Positions 31,307 through 40,749 of a stretch of 60,408 nucleotides of DNA are shown one piece after another. The position numbers were made by a program, and so were the translations under genes. Under the pieces are notes generated by a model, which searched no databases, had not been told where the DNA came from, and saw only the letters and a list, made by a program, of their open reading frames with translations. The stretch covers positions 1 through 60,408 of the IMG/VR virus record IMGVR_UViG_3300021961_000099; one strand, 5' to 3'. The stretch is from a virus. Numbering within the stretch: position 1 is the first letter of the stretch; each line of letters begins with the position of its first letter.

Positions 31307-32287
31307 TCAGGATTCATATTTTTGTAGGTAAGATTTCATAACTTCTATATATTTTACCGTTGAGCTACTTTTTTCTATGTAATCAAAACAATTAGAATCT
31401 TGTTTAAGTTTATCTAATGGATCTACTTGTATAAAGTCTCCTTTAAAAAACTTTGTGTTTCTTTGGTCTGCAGTAACTCCTGCCATATGTAAAATTTGTT
31501 TTTTCTCGTAAATTTTAATATCATCAGTTGCCCAAGAAAAAGATAAATCATCAACAATTTCTGTTTTGTGTCCATGTGACCATAAATTCCAAAGAAGACT
31601 CCACATTTCTGCAGTCCAAAATTGAATCTCTCCTGGTGAGATTGGGAATCTTTGTTGGTAATCTAACATCTGAAGGTAAAGTTTAAATGAGTCTTCATAT
31701 ATTTTATCCCAAATCTTGAAGTCGGTATTTTTTATAATATATTGTCCACCACCAGAGTTTAATTGATTTTCTTTTATTAAATTTACATCAATACCAACAA
31801 CATTTGCCATTTCATTTATCAATTGATCTTTTTCAGAGGTTGGGTGGTGATGTTCGTATCTTCTACAACAATCTATTATATAGTCATAACCAATATACCC
31901 TATTGTGTCAGATAAATAAATCACATCGTCATTTATAAGTTTTTCAAAATCTGGTAACCGCCTGAAAATTATATCAGCATCATGGAGAAAAAAAAGTTTT
32001 CCATAATCAGGATTAGATTCAATCCATTTAGAAATTAAATAAGGTTTTACCGATGGAATATAGTTTTTCTTTGACCTGTCGTCATTAAAATGGTGGATGT
32101 TGACTCCTAATTCTTTCAATTTTAGGGACTCTTCGGAGGGTTTTCGGTCCCTATTAACAATTCCGTAAACAACATGAATTTGGTTTGGTTTAATTCCTTT
32201 TTCAATAAAATTATGGATGTAAATTTTTGTTTGCCAAATGAAATAAGGAACATCTGGTTGTGCTGTAACAAATAATATATCTTCCAT
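31307..32287 (-). CDS. Glycosyltransferase-like protein in the tail cluster
   Basis: A 326-residue protein of GT-A type appearance: an N-terminal alpha/beta region (MEDILFVTAQPDVPYFIWQT), a DxD-like metal motif LFFLHDADIIFRRL at about residues 100-108, and later GEIQFWTAEMWSLLWNLWSH and a HMAG motif (about 270) near the C-terminus. It would transfer a sugar from a nucleotide sugar. Its neighbours are virion fibre genes rather than sugar or DNA-modification genes, so it may glycosylate a Ser/Thr-rich fibre such as the Gly-Ser-Ser protein encoded just upstream. It could instead modify the host surface. There is no signal peptide. Confidence 0.7.
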   Translation of the reverse strand: MEDILFVTAQPDVPYFIWQTKIYIHNFIEKGIKPNQIHVVYGIVNRDRKPSEESLKLKELGVNIHHFNDDRSKKNYIPSVKPYLISKWIESNPDYGKLFFLHDADIIFRRLPDFEKLINDDVIYLSDTIGYIGYDYIIDCCRRYEHHHPTSEKDQLINEMANVVGIDVNLIKENQLNSGGGQYIIKNTDFKIWDKIYEDSFKLYLQMLDYQQRFPISPGEIQFWTAEMWSLLWNLWSHGHKTEIVDDLSFSWATDDIKIYEKKQILHMAGVTADQRNTKFFKGDFIQVDPLDKLKQDSNCFDYIEKSSSTVKYIEVMKSYLQKYES

Positions 32288-32321
32288 GTAAAAAGTATAT
32301 TTGTAAACTAATCAAAGTGAA

Positions 32322-33212
32322 TTAATAAACTTTATTCAATACTAAAAATTCTGAATAAATGAAATTTGATGCGTTTGTAGAACTGAATTGTGCCGTGATA
32401 TCCAAGGTGTTTGGAATTGTAGTGTTAAATGTTGTATTGTTTAATGTACTAAAACTAGCCGCTTCTAAATTACCAGAAGCATTTTGTGTGAAAGTAAAAA
32501 ATCCTGACGAGTTGATTGAGGCGACTCCTGCGGAACCAATTGATCTAATTGTAAATCCTATATCCAAATTAAAATGTGAGTTAGAAACTGAAGGCATCGT
32601 TATTGCACCTGTTGTACCAAGTATAACACTCCCACTTTTTATTTGAATGGTCAAAGTATTACCATTTTGTGCTCCTACATCACCAAACATTTTTACCGTG
32701 AATGAATCACCAACAGAAAATCCATTTGCAGGAACACTCAGACTACCTAAACCATTTCCAATTATAGTTGTTTCTGATGTTGTACCAGACACAGTGACAC
32801 TATTACCTGTTTGAGAAAATAATCCGTAAACATATGGGTATGGACTTACGGGTGAAGTACCGCTTGTTCCAGCACTACCACTAGATCCTGAACTACCACT
32901 AGAACCTGATGATCCCGAGCTACCACTAGTTCCGTTTGATCCAGAGGTACCACTTGATCCTGATGTACCATTTTGTCCACTCGTACCCGAAGAGCCACTT
33001 GATCCTGTCAAACCTGAAGATCCTGAACTACCTGAAGTTCCCGCTGGTCCTGTAGATCCGCTAAGAAGAGTTTTGATACCTTCAATTGGTGTGTAATAAG
33101 ATGACCCTTGAGGACTTTGACTTGTATCTCCTGTTATTACAATATGAATTATATCATTCAGAGTTACTCCTGAAGCTGGCTGTCGGTCCGTTAATCTTTG
33201 GTATACTGGCAT
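32322..33212 (-). CDS. Tail fibre protein with collagen-like Gly-x-y repeats
   Basis: A 296-residue protein with an N-terminal part (MPVYQRLTDRQPASGVTLND ... TPIEGIKTLL, about residues 1-50), a run of about 23 Gly-x-y triplets, mostly GSS or GTS (about residues 51-120), and a beta-rich C-terminal domain with repeated NTTFNTTIPN-like patterns. Gly-x-y repeats form collagen-like trimeric stalks, so this is probably a short trimeric fibre with a C-terminal receptor-binding tip. The late-type motif is eight bases before the ATG, and the glycosyltransferase follows 34 bases downstream. Confidence 0.75.
   Translation of the reverse strand: MPVYQRLTDRQPASGVTLNDIIHIVITGDTSQSPQGSSYYTPIEGIKTLLSGSTGPAGTSGSSGSSGLTGSSGSSGTSGQNGTSGSSGTSGSNGTSGSSGSSGSSGSSGSSGSAGTSGTSPVSPYPYVYGLFSQTGNSVTVSGTTSETTIIGNGLGSLSVPANGFSVGDSFTVKMFGDVGAQNGNTLTIQIKSGSVILGTTGAITMPSVSNSHFNLDIGFTIRSIGSAGVASINSSGFFTFTQNASGNLEAASFSTLNNTTFNTTIPNTLDITAQFSSTNASNFIYSEFLVLNKVY
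32852..33062 (-). repeat. Gly-Ser-Ser / Gly-Thr-Ser coding repeat (collagen-like)
   Basis: About 23 consecutive Gly-x-y triplets coded on the minus strand, seen on the plus strand as ACCACTTGATCC-like units. Confidence 0.75.
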
Positions 33213-33220
33213 CTTAATTT

Positions 33221-33227
33221 ATAAATA
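33221..33227 (-). promoter_or_regulatory. Candidate late promoter element (TATTTATAA)
   Basis: The coding strand reads AAGTATTTATAAATT, eight bases before the ATG at 33212. Confidence 0.5.
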
Positions 33228-33232
33228 CTTTA

Positions 33233-33463
33233 TTATGTAATTATTGAACAGTAAATTATTTGTGTCAAAGTACACCCCGATGAATCAGTTATAGTAAGAT
33301 TGATAGATGGTGCCGTGTCAAATTGTGACGGTAAAACAAAAGTTATTGGTGTTGTTGTTCCACTTCCAACATAGGAACAATTATTCCCATAATAATCACA
33401 AGCAACTCCACTAAATGGTGGTGTCAAACCTGTAGTTCCTGTTAATACAATTTGTGTTGGCAT
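33233..33463 (-). CDS. Small structural protein, paralogue of the plus-strand gene at 24002
   Basis: I place the start at the ATG at 33461-33463 (MPTQIVLTGTTG), because it follows the upstream TAA by one base and aligns with the paralogue at 24002. A start six codons earlier would overlap that gene. The 76-residue protein is beta-rich with four Cys and ends DSSGCTLTQIIYCSIIT. DSSGCT is also the final motif of the SprB-like repeats, so it may be a trimmed repeat unit. Likely a minor tail component. Confidence 0.6.
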   Translation of the reverse strand: MPTQIVLTGTTGLTPPFSGVACDYYGNNCSYVGSGTTTPITFVLPSQFDTAPSINLTITDSSGCTLTQIIYCSIIT

Positions 33464-33464
33464 T

Positions 33465-35654
33465 TTAAGTACACTCGACACAAGATATGTCGTAGTCTAT
33501 TATTAAATTTACTATGACCTGTGTATCTTGTAATGGATTTATTGTTTCTGTTGTACATGCCTTGGGTATTTGTTCACAGTTTGTAGTTATCAATACTCTG
33601 TTATTTGATATACTTACAGTTACTCCTGAAATACCGACATAAGATTCCAACGAATCTGTTATTGTTTGTGCCCATAAAACATCACTTGGAAAATCATCAG
33701 CAGTGGTTCCTGTATAAAACGCGGTCTGTGCCGATTGACTTCCTACTTGTGTATAAATTGAAAATATCGCCTCATTAACAATACAATTCGTATCTCCACT
33801 TGTAAGATCGTTGAATCCTTCATAATACATTGCTCTCATGTTCCTATAACCCAAAGTATTAGAGTTTTGAAACTGATCTTCGCAAATGTTAAAATATCTG
33901 TAAGATGTGAATTTTTTAGTACCTGCTAAACTAATACTTTTTGTAAGTGTACACCCACTAGAATCAGTTACCTCTAAAGAATAGACACCAGAAGTTAATC
34001 CTGTGACTGTCGATCCTGTTTGTCCACTTGCAACACCTCCTGACCACGAGTAAGAAAAAGGTGGTTCTCCTTGTGTTACATAAGCCGATATTGACCCATC
34101 ATTACCATCGAAAGGTTGGATAACTAAAAGATTAAAAAATACACTTTCACTTTGATCAATAAAAATCGCTTCTTGTTGTATACAACTTGGTGTGTTTGAA
34201 TCTTGAACACTTAAAATGTAGTTTCCATATTCCAAATTAGTAAAGATACCTATTGGTGAAACAACAGTGGTTGGATTTTGATTAGGCCCTTCCAATGTAT
34301 AAGTCATCGGTAATGTTCCACCTGTCGATACTACAACTTCTAATCTACCGTTACTCGATCCACATGTTGTTCCAGTTGTAGATGCAGTAAAGGTATATAA
34401 ATTTGTCGAAGATATTGTAGTAGTCGCCGTATAAGTACATCCTGGTGTTTGGACACTTATTTTGTAATTATCATTCGGTAAACCAAAGAATGTTTGATTA
34501 GCATCACCTAAAGTACCTATCTGTTGTGTACCTGAATCTCCTGTTAAAGAAATAAGAAGGTTAGGTTCAATAAGTAATCCTCCATCAACAATTACTTGTA
34601 TCGTACCATTATCGACGGAACAAGTTGATGGTGTTGTTACGATCTGAACTTCATTGAAGGAACTTGGTGTAACCACAGATACAGAATCATAAATTGTGCA
34701 CAGTCCTGCATCTGTAACCATAAAATTGTAACTTCCCGATGATAAATTAGTAAAAACACTTGATTGACTAAAAGTTATTTCTACCTGACCTGTTGATGCA
34801 CTAAAAAAATATGGTGGAGTTCCGCCTGATATTATAAACTCAACAGACCCATCAGAGTTGAAACATGTGGGTTGTTGTAATACTATAAAACCAGCCGATC
34901 CTAATGGGTCTACAACATTTACATCAAATATATTCGAGGTTAAACATCCTCTTGGATCGGTTATTTCTACACTATATGGCCCTGATGTTAAACCTGTAAC
35001 TGTAGTACCTGTTTGACCATTTACATCACTCAACCATGTTATTGTATAATCTGTTACGGGAAAAGTTAAACCTGTTATAAAAATTTTACCACTCGGGCCT
35101 CCAATACAACTACCGTCATCTACAACATAAGCTCCATATGTAAATGCTGAAGAAGGATCAATTATTACTGATGCCGTGATTCCCGAACAACCTCCCCCGT
35201 CATCTGCAACTATGTAATAAGTTCCCGCAGATAAACTACCAAAATCAAAATAATTATTTGGTGTTTCTCCTGAAGATATGTAGTTTGATGATCCATCGTA
35301 TAGATAATATGTACCTTTACCGTAAACAGCCGATGTAAATCCTGTAATTGAACCATTGTCCAAACCACAAGTTGTGGTTGTTGAATCTATAGTAACATTT
35401 GTTCCAGAAGAAATATAAACACTTACTACTATTTTGTTTGATGCCCCATCAACTACTTCTAAGAAATATGTGTCGGCGGATAAACTACTAGCACTGTAAC
35501 TATATGTAGATGCGGATGTTGGTAGTGGACATGATGTGTTCAAACAGTTAACCGCAAAAGGTCCTGTTGTTCCTGTAATATCAAATGATACTGAACCTGC
35601 CGATGTATTGGAACAATCGCCAGTAAGAATGTAATTATATATTGATATACTCAT
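33465..35654 (-). CDS. Tail adhesin with about seven SprB-like repeats
   Basis: A 729-residue protein. Roughly the first 570 residues contain about seven repeats of 75-90 residues that start with C-x-x-x-(D/N)G-S and end in G-x-Y-x-(V/I)-x-V-x-D-x-x-G-C. The clearest are ISGGTPPYFFSA ... LSSGSYNFMVTDAGLC and VTQGEPPFSYSWSGG ... LTSGVYSLEVTDSSGC. This matches the SprB repeat of flavobacterial gliding adhesins. The last 150 residues are a distinct domain (FTSYRYFNICEDQFQNSN). SprB repeats in a phage fibre could mimic or bind host surface adhesins. Its ATG overlaps the stop of the large upstream baseplate gene. Confidence 0.75.
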   Translation of the reverse strand: MSISIYNYILTGDCSNTSAGSVSFDITGTTGPFAVNCLNTSCPLPTSASTYSYSASSLSADTYFLEVVDGASNKIVVSVYISSGTNVTIDSTTTTCGLDNGSITGFTSAVYGKGTYYLYDGSSNYISSGETPNNYFDFGSLSAGTYYIVADDGGGCSGITASVIIDPSSAFTYGAYVVDDGSCIGGPSGKIFITGLTFPVTDYTITWLSDVNGQTGTTVTGLTSGPYSVEITDPRGCLTSNIFDVNVVDPLGSAGFIVLQQPTCFNSDGSVEFIISGGTPPYFFSASTGQVEITFSQSSVFTNLSSGSYNFMVTDAGLCTIYDSVSVVTPSSFNEVQIVTTPSTCSVDNGTIQVIVDGGLLIEPNLLISLTGDSGTQQIGTLGDANQTFFGLPNDNYKISVQTPGCTYTATTTISSTNLYTFTASTTGTTCGSSNGRLEVVVSTGGTLPMTYTLEGPNQNPTTVVSPIGIFTNLEYGNYILSVQDSNTPSCIQQEAIFIDQSESVFFNLLVIQPFDGNDGSISAYVTQGEPPFSYSWSGGVASGQTGSTVTGLTSGVYSLEVTDSSGCTLTKSISLAGTKKFTSYRYFNICEDQFQNSNTLGYRNMRAMYYEGFNDLTSGDTNCIVNEAIFSIYTQVGSQSAQTAFYTGTTADDFPSDVLWAQTITDSLESYVGISGVTVSISNNRVLITTNCEQIPKACTTETINPLQDTQVIVNLIIDYDISCVECT

Positions 35655-38641
35655 TACCCTTTACAAAATACATCAAAGTTTATCCCAACATTGATCTGTA
35701 AGTCATCAAAGTTTGGTTGACAATCGTTAGTAAATACAACTATTTCATTAGCGGTTGTATCAATATTATAACCATACCCTGATGTTTGTAAACCATCGAA
35801 AGTTGTCTCTAATGCCGTTAACCACTGAGCGGCTGTTGGGTATTGGTTTGGTCCAACCCCATTAAAGAATTGGTATTGTGCTAAAGATACATTGTTTAAT
35901 CTAACATCTACAATCCACGAACTTTGTACTGTGTTCAATTGACAATTTACAGGTATATAACCTTGTTCAATAAAGTATTCATTCAATAAGGTATTCATTA
36001 CTACACCAAAATTTACCATGTTTGGATCAACATCCCATGGGTAAATTGCACATGTAACTTCTTGTGTTGGGCAGTCCAACACATAAAGTTGAGTAGTAAG
36101 TATACAAGGTTTACATGGTACAGGTGCAAACTTACAACCTTCTTGTCTTCTCCAAACAAATTTTTGTCTATGGAAAATTGAGTTTTCTAATCTTGTACCC
36201 GTATTCCATATTGTTGTTGCTGGTACCATCTGCTCAACTAGTCGGATCCAATAATCACCCATACCATTAACAAAATCAATCATAGTTTGATATGTAAAAT
36301 TATCGTTTGGTATTCCCGCCTGAGTTAAAGAATCTAAATATTTCCAATAGATTGATTGCAGAGTAGGATATCCACCAGTTTTACCATCTGTAATAAATTG
36401 ACGGTTTCTTGTGTTTATCATGTTTCTCCAAAAAGTTTGAGCGAATTCAAAAAATGTTTTTTGTTTTGGTTTTGGTATTATTACAGTCCAATCTATTCCA
36501 CCTAATTTAGGATAGGGATTTGGTATGTTACATGGTGAAGGTGGTGTATAAAATAATCCTTGTTCAGGTATTGGGTAGTTATATTGTCTAGACATTGTCC
36601 AAACATCATAAGCCAACCCTTGAGCAGGATTCATCATGATGTCAACATTTTTAACATTCAACACCAAACATTCCTCACTAACAGTGTAGTATGCATTGAA
36701 ATTACCTTCAAAACTTGTTCTTAAGAAAGGTGTCGTATCCACCCAACTTTTTTTGTTGTCTTGAAGTTTTCTAAGTTTATACCCTAAGGACATATAAGGA
36801 AAATACCTATATCTGAATAGATACTCCTCTCCATAATTGAATGGTAAAAGTTGTGTTTGATAATTAGGATTGTTGCCTGTGAAAACTAAATTTGTTGGTA
36901 CTGCAAATTCGGGCATCCTATGTTGTGGTGTCGATTCAAACCAACCTCCTCCAATTTGGAAGAAATAACTTTCATTAGGTATTGGCATTCTAGGACATCC
37001 GAATTCATCAACAGGATAATCATCTCTTGTTGTTGTTACTGTGAAATTTGTAGATGTTGTGGTAAACCCTGTATATTGAACTCCCTGAATTGAATAAACA
37101 TTACTTGTTTCCAAAACTGGAAGTTGTAGTGTCACATTACCTGTACTAATTTCTGCGAACTGTTGGTTGAATTCTGACATGTTAATTCTTTGATCCGCAA
37201 CATAAACATGTTCATTAAAATCGATTAAGGCTTCGGGAGCACCAACCATTCTTAACAAACATTCTATAGATTTTCTGGTACCTTTGGATTTGAACAGGTA
37301 AGCCGAATTAAGAATTAAATTTCTGTAAAATTGGTAATTAATTTCTTCGGGTGTTGGTCCAATCTGTAAACCCGTAAAAGTATTTGGTTGAGTTGTAAAA
37401 ACCGCTTGTAATAATTCGTCTTGAGATATTGGTGAAAAGTTTGTGACCCAACCTAAAGTTTGAGCTAAATTTTTTAAAAGTTGTGATGGTATATCATTTC
37501 CAACATTATAATTGACACTTGTCATATTACCAAGTGCGCTTATGAATGCCTTTGTTTCGTCAAAACTTCGTCCATATAATTGTAAAAGTTTTTCGAATCT
37601 TTGGTCAGGTGTGTCAAATTCTTTAAGAGCACCTGTTGTCAGGAATCTCGATATAATATTTGTACTATAGGTATCTAAACTTGCTGCATACTCATTTATT
37701 TTCGCCAAATAATTATCAAAACTTATTGATCTTATGTCTAAATTCCAAGGACCCGCTAAAGGCCAGCTAGCCAGCTCTTTTGTTATGATATAACTACCGT
37801 CTTCCTGTTCTCTTGGGACATAAAATTGTGCGGTGTAAGGTGGTGTAACTCTTCTGTTTAATAAAAAGTTTTCAACTTTATCTAAGTCCATGTTGAACAC
37901 CTTATTAGCCTCAAAATCGTTTGGTCTAATAACCAAATAATCCAAAGAGTAAGAGGCTCCTGTAAAAGGGTTACCGTCAACAATTAATTTAAGTGATGTT
38001 GAGGCACTTGTAGTTGGATATAAAAAGTTTACAGGGTATTGTAATCCATTAACATATAAGACATATTTTTTATAATTAACTTTCATGTTTCTCAAAGGAG
38101 AAACTTGAAACTCGTTGAATAAAAGATTTGTTTCCGCATTATCACTATAATCCAATTCGAATGGATTTTGTATTGATGAAAGGTATATTTCAAAAGTGGT
38201 ATCGTTTTCTATTGAATCATAAGCAATATTAAAAGCGGTTGCTTGTGTTTCAAATTTTGGAGTTTGTGGGTTTACCTCTAATCCTCCAGGAAAGAAGTTT
38301 ATAATTCTTGTGATAGAAACTGACATTCTTTTCACTAATGAACCATACTCTGTAAAGTTTGTTACTTGTGAAAGATCATAGTTTGGATAAACTCTGTAGT
38401 TGTTGGCTAAAATATCGGCAGCTTCGATATTGTTTTCAATATTAATACTTTCTAAATTTATAGGTTCAGAAAATGTACCGATATTGAAAATTCGATCTTG
38501 TTTCTCGCTTATTCCTGTAGTGAAGTTGAAATTCGCTTGCGTCAAACCTCCGCCAGTTACTAACTGAACTCCGACTAAATTGTTTGAGAACGAATTAGCG
38601 GCACTACTTTGAGGGGGGCAAGTGAATTTTGTTATAGCCAT
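35654..38641 (-). CDS. Large baseplate or tail structural protein, gpI-like core
   Basis: A 995-residue protein. About residues 410-480 (LILNSAYLFKSKGTRKSIEC then LLRMVGAPEALIDFNEHVYV) resemble the core motif of tail-protein-I-type baseplate components, in which SKGT is conserved. The C-terminal 200 residues are Cys-rich (FAPVPCKPCILTTQLYVLDC) and a long beta-rich middle is present. It probably sits at the baseplate rim, connecting to the fibres encoded downstream. It shares a stop/start overlap with both neighbours (38641 and 35654), suggesting tight coupling. Exact T4 equivalent not identified. Confidence 0.6.
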   Translation of the reverse strand: MAITKFTCPPQSSAANSFSNNLVGVQLVTGGGLTQANFNFTTGISEKQDRIFNIGTFSEPINLESINIENNIEAADILANNYRVYPNYDLSQVTNFTEYGSLVKRMSVSITRIINFFPGGLEVNPQTPKFETQATAFNIAYDSIENDTTFEIYLSSIQNPFELDYSDNAETNLLFNEFQVSPLRNMKVNYKKYVLYVNGLQYPVNFLYPTTSASTSLKLIVDGNPFTGASYSLDYLVIRPNDFEANKVFNMDLDKVENFLLNRRVTPPYTAQFYVPREQEDGSYIITKELASWPLAGPWNLDIRSISFDNYLAKINEYAASLDTYSTNIISRFLTTGALKEFDTPDQRFEKLLQLYGRSFDETKAFISALGNMTSVNYNVGNDIPSQLLKNLAQTLGWVTNFSPISQDELLQAVFTTQPNTFTGLQIGPTPEEINYQFYRNLILNSAYLFKSKGTRKSIECLLRMVGAPEALIDFNEHVYVADQRINMSEFNQQFAEISTGNVTLQLPVLETSNVYSIQGVQYTGFTTTSTNFTVTTTRDDYPVDEFGCPRMPIPNESYFFQIGGGWFESTPQHRMPEFAVPTNLVFTGNNPNYQTQLLPFNYGEEYLFRYRYFPYMSLGYKLRKLQDNKKSWVDTTPFLRTSFEGNFNAYYTVSEECLVLNVKNVDIMMNPAQGLAYDVWTMSRQYNYPIPEQGLFYTPPSPCNIPNPYPKLGGIDWTVIIPKPKQKTFFEFAQTFWRNMINTRNRQFITDGKTGGYPTLQSIYWKYLDSLTQAGIPNDNFTYQTMIDFVNGMGDYWIRLVEQMVPATTIWNTGTRLENSIFHRQKFVWRRQEGCKFAPVPCKPCILTTQLYVLDCPTQEVTCAIYPWDVDPNMVNFGVVMNTLLNEYFIEQGYIPVNCQLNTVQSSWIVDVRLNNVSLAQYQFFNGVGPNQYPTAAQWLTALETTFDGLQTSGYGYNIDTTANEIVVFTNDCQPNFDDLQINVGINFDVFCKG

Positions 38642-39546
38642 TAAGCAGTAATATTATTAAAAGCTTTAGAGAAATCGATATTATCACCACGATCCTGTCT
38701 AACCTCATAAAGAAGAGTATTGAACTGATCTTTAATTTCATAAAGATTGTACTGTTTGTAAATGTTGTTGTCAGCATCGTAAATGGTGTAGATACCATCC
38801 TCCATAGATTTAGTTTGGTTACCGTAAAGTGCAATTGCTAAAGTAGATATATCTTGATCCACAATTTCAATTTCAGTTGAGATTGGGTTGAAATAGGTGT
38901 TTGTTATGATTATACTTTGGTTTGGTTGGCCAATAAACGGAGTTGCACTTGGTTTGTTGGTAGGTGATGAAGAAGGTGAAAGCGTACAAAATAAAAGATT
39001 TGTTGCCCCTTCAACATAACGATATCTAATTGATTTTTGAATTGTGTTCGTTAGATTTTGGACTACAGGTTCACAATAAAAAGATGATGTTATTATCCTG
39101 AAAAAATTTGGTATTTTAGTACCGTCAGGATTCAAGTATTCAACTCTGAATCCCACTAATCCTTGATTTACAAATTTATTTCTATATTCTGTAGGAACAT
39201 TATTGAGGTCTATTACAATACCTTTAACATTTGGTAAAGCAGATAAAACCCCACAATCAGTAATTATAGTTCTAATTTCCGCAGGTCTTATCATGAGTGT
39301 ATATATACCTAGTCGAGTAAATTGATCTGCAGGTAATTTTAGATTGTACAACCCCCCTAAAATTTCAACCGAACTACCGCCAGTCTCCGCATTGTTAAAA
39401 TAGGGTCTCAGTACATCTTGAGCATTAAGCGTTGTTAATGTGAAGTTTTGTGTGTCATCTCTTGATTCTGTATAAACCAAAACGATTTGTACATCCTCAG
39501 GACTAACATCTGCTGGTCTTATCGTTCCGTAATTTCCTGTTGCCAT
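38641..39546 (-). CDS. Putative baseplate/tail structural protein
   Basis: A 301-residue protein starting MATGNYGTIRPADVSPEDVQ, predominantly beta-rich with an alpha-rich C-terminus. It contains a short Ser/Pro stretch (SPSSSPTNKPSATP) at about residues 191-205 that may link two domains. No named family recognised. A late-type TATTTAT lies 19 bases upstream, in the gap after the gene at 39574. It therefore probably heads a transcript including the large genes 35654 and 33465. Confidence 0.55.
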   Translation of the reverse strand: MATGNYGTIRPADVSPEDVQIVLVYTESRDDTQNFTLTTLNAQDVLRPYFNNAETGGSSVEILGGLYNLKLPADQFTRLGIYTLMIRPAEIRTIITDCGVLSALPNVKGIVIDLNNVPTEYRNKFVNQGLVGFRVEYLNPDGTKIPNFFRIITSSFYCEPVVQNLTNTIQKSIRYRYVEGATNLLFCTLSPSSSPTNKPSATPFIGQPNQSIIITNTYFNPISTEIEIVDQDISTLAIALYGNQTKSMEDGIYTIYDADNNIYKQYNLYEIKDQFNTLLYEVRQDRGDNIDFSKAFNNITA

Positions 39547-39565
39547 TGTAAGTTTCTACTTTTTA

Positions 39566-39572
39566 ATAAATA
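39566..39572 (-). promoter_or_regulatory. Candidate late promoter element (TATTTATTA)
   Basis: The coding strand reads AATATTTATTAAAA, 19 bases before the ATG at 39546. Confidence 0.45.
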
Positions 39573-39573
39573 T

Positions 39574-40749
39574 TTATGTTGATACTTTTTCTATCGTGAA
39601 AAACTTGTATCCGTATTTTTCTAAATCCCCAATGTTGTCAACTTCCCCCAATCTCATAACATATTCTAAAGGAGAATTTTTTCCTCTTTCAATAAAAACA
39701 TTAGTTATAACTTCGAGTTGGTCAATAACATTAATCAAAGCTTCATTTTTTGTTATCGCAGTTAGTTCCAAATCACCAGGAACTAAACCGTATGAATCCG
39801 CAAAATAAATTGTAAAATTTTCGTAATCGTGATAAATTACACCATTTATTGTATAAGCCGTATAGGTGTTTGTAATGTCGGGTCCATAATAAGTTCCCAC
39901 AACTCCTGTTGTTCCTGTAACTTGTATACCTAATTTAAATTTACCTTCGGCTAAATTGACTTTTGGTCCAAATTGTTCTAAGTCGTTGACTGTTGAAATT
40001 GTGAATCCTGTCACGGGAAATGGCACCGAGGTATAGTTGTAAGAATAATAATCAACTATGTTAGTGTTTGAGTCCCCAGTAAAAATGAAATCATAACTTA
40101 TAGGAGTTGCACTCCAACTGCCACCTGCAGGGTAAAAAGTCATATTACCAAACTGATTACTAATTACAACATTTGTGTAAGGAACTGTTATTGGTTTTTG
40201 AATTTTGGAAATGCCCCAAGGAGAATTTGCGGTTAAGGTTATTGTATAATCCGTCTGTGCACTTGGGTAAGTGTGTGTGATTGGGGTAATCCCTAAAACC
40301 GCCTGAGGTGGGGTTCCATCTCCCCAATCCAAAGTATATGTTACAAGTTGTAAAAATTTTATAAATTCTAAATCAGATGTGTTATAAAATGTATAAGTGT
40401 AGGGGTTCAGTGTACTACCCGTGACAATGAAATTGTTTAGAACATCTAATTGTAGAATCATGCCGTCTGTTGGGGTGTAATAACCTAAATCCACGGCAGA
40501 TTCTGTAATCATGATATTAACAGATAAACCAGTTAAAAAAGATGTCCCTCCTGTGTTTCCACTTAATAGATATGACATTGGTAAATACACACCTGTGGTT
40601 CCTGTGGTAACAGTAGTTGCCGTAGTGGCGGTTAAACAACAAGGATCTAAAATTGTTGTAATGTTTGTGTCACCAGTATATGGGACAAACACAATATCAC
40701 TTTTGATATTTTCAGGAGATACAATAAATTTATATTGTTGCAGTTCCAT
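39574..40749 (-). CDS. Tail/baseplate protein with a PKD-like domain
   Basis: A 391-residue protein. About residues 138-190 (VTYTLDWGDGTPPQAVLG ... THTYPSAQTDYTITLTAN) match the PKD (polycystic-kidney-disease) fold: WGDGT followed by HTY and a TITLT strand. PKD domains are Ig-like modules in surface proteins. The N- and C-terminal parts (MELQQYKFIVSPENIKSDIV and GYKFFTIEKVST) are unassigned. Placement between baseplate genes suggests a decoration or connector protein. It is coupled to its neighbours by overlaps or very short gaps. Confidence 0.6.
   Translation of the reverse strand: MELQQYKFIVSPENIKSDIVFVPYTGDTNITTILDPCCLTATTATTVTTGTTGVYLPMSYLLSGNTGGTSFLTGLSVNIMITESAVDLGYYTPTDGMILQLDVLNNFIVTGSTLNPYTYTFYNTSDLEFIKFLQLVTYTLDWGDGTPPQAVLGITPITHTYPSAQTDYTITLTANSPWGISKIQKPITVPYTNVVISNQFGNMTFYPAGGSWSATPISYDFIFTGDSNTNIVDYYSYNYTSVPFPVTGFTISTVNDLEQFGPKVNLAEGKFKLGIQVTGTTGVVGTYYGPDITNTYTAYTINGVIYHDYENFTIYFADSYGLVPGDLELTAITKNEALINVIDQLEVITNVFIERGKNSPLEYVMRLGEVDNIGDLEKYGYKFFTIEKVST

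Noticed and set aside
32852-33062. Tandem DNA repeat as possible recombination or mobile element
   Set aside because: It translates to an uninterrupted Gly-x-y collagen-like repeat in frame, so it is coding; there are no terminal repeats or transposase.
24225-35654. Diversity-generating retroelement for the tail adhesins
   Set aside because: No reverse transcriptase gene and no near-identical template/variable repeat pair could be seen in the window.
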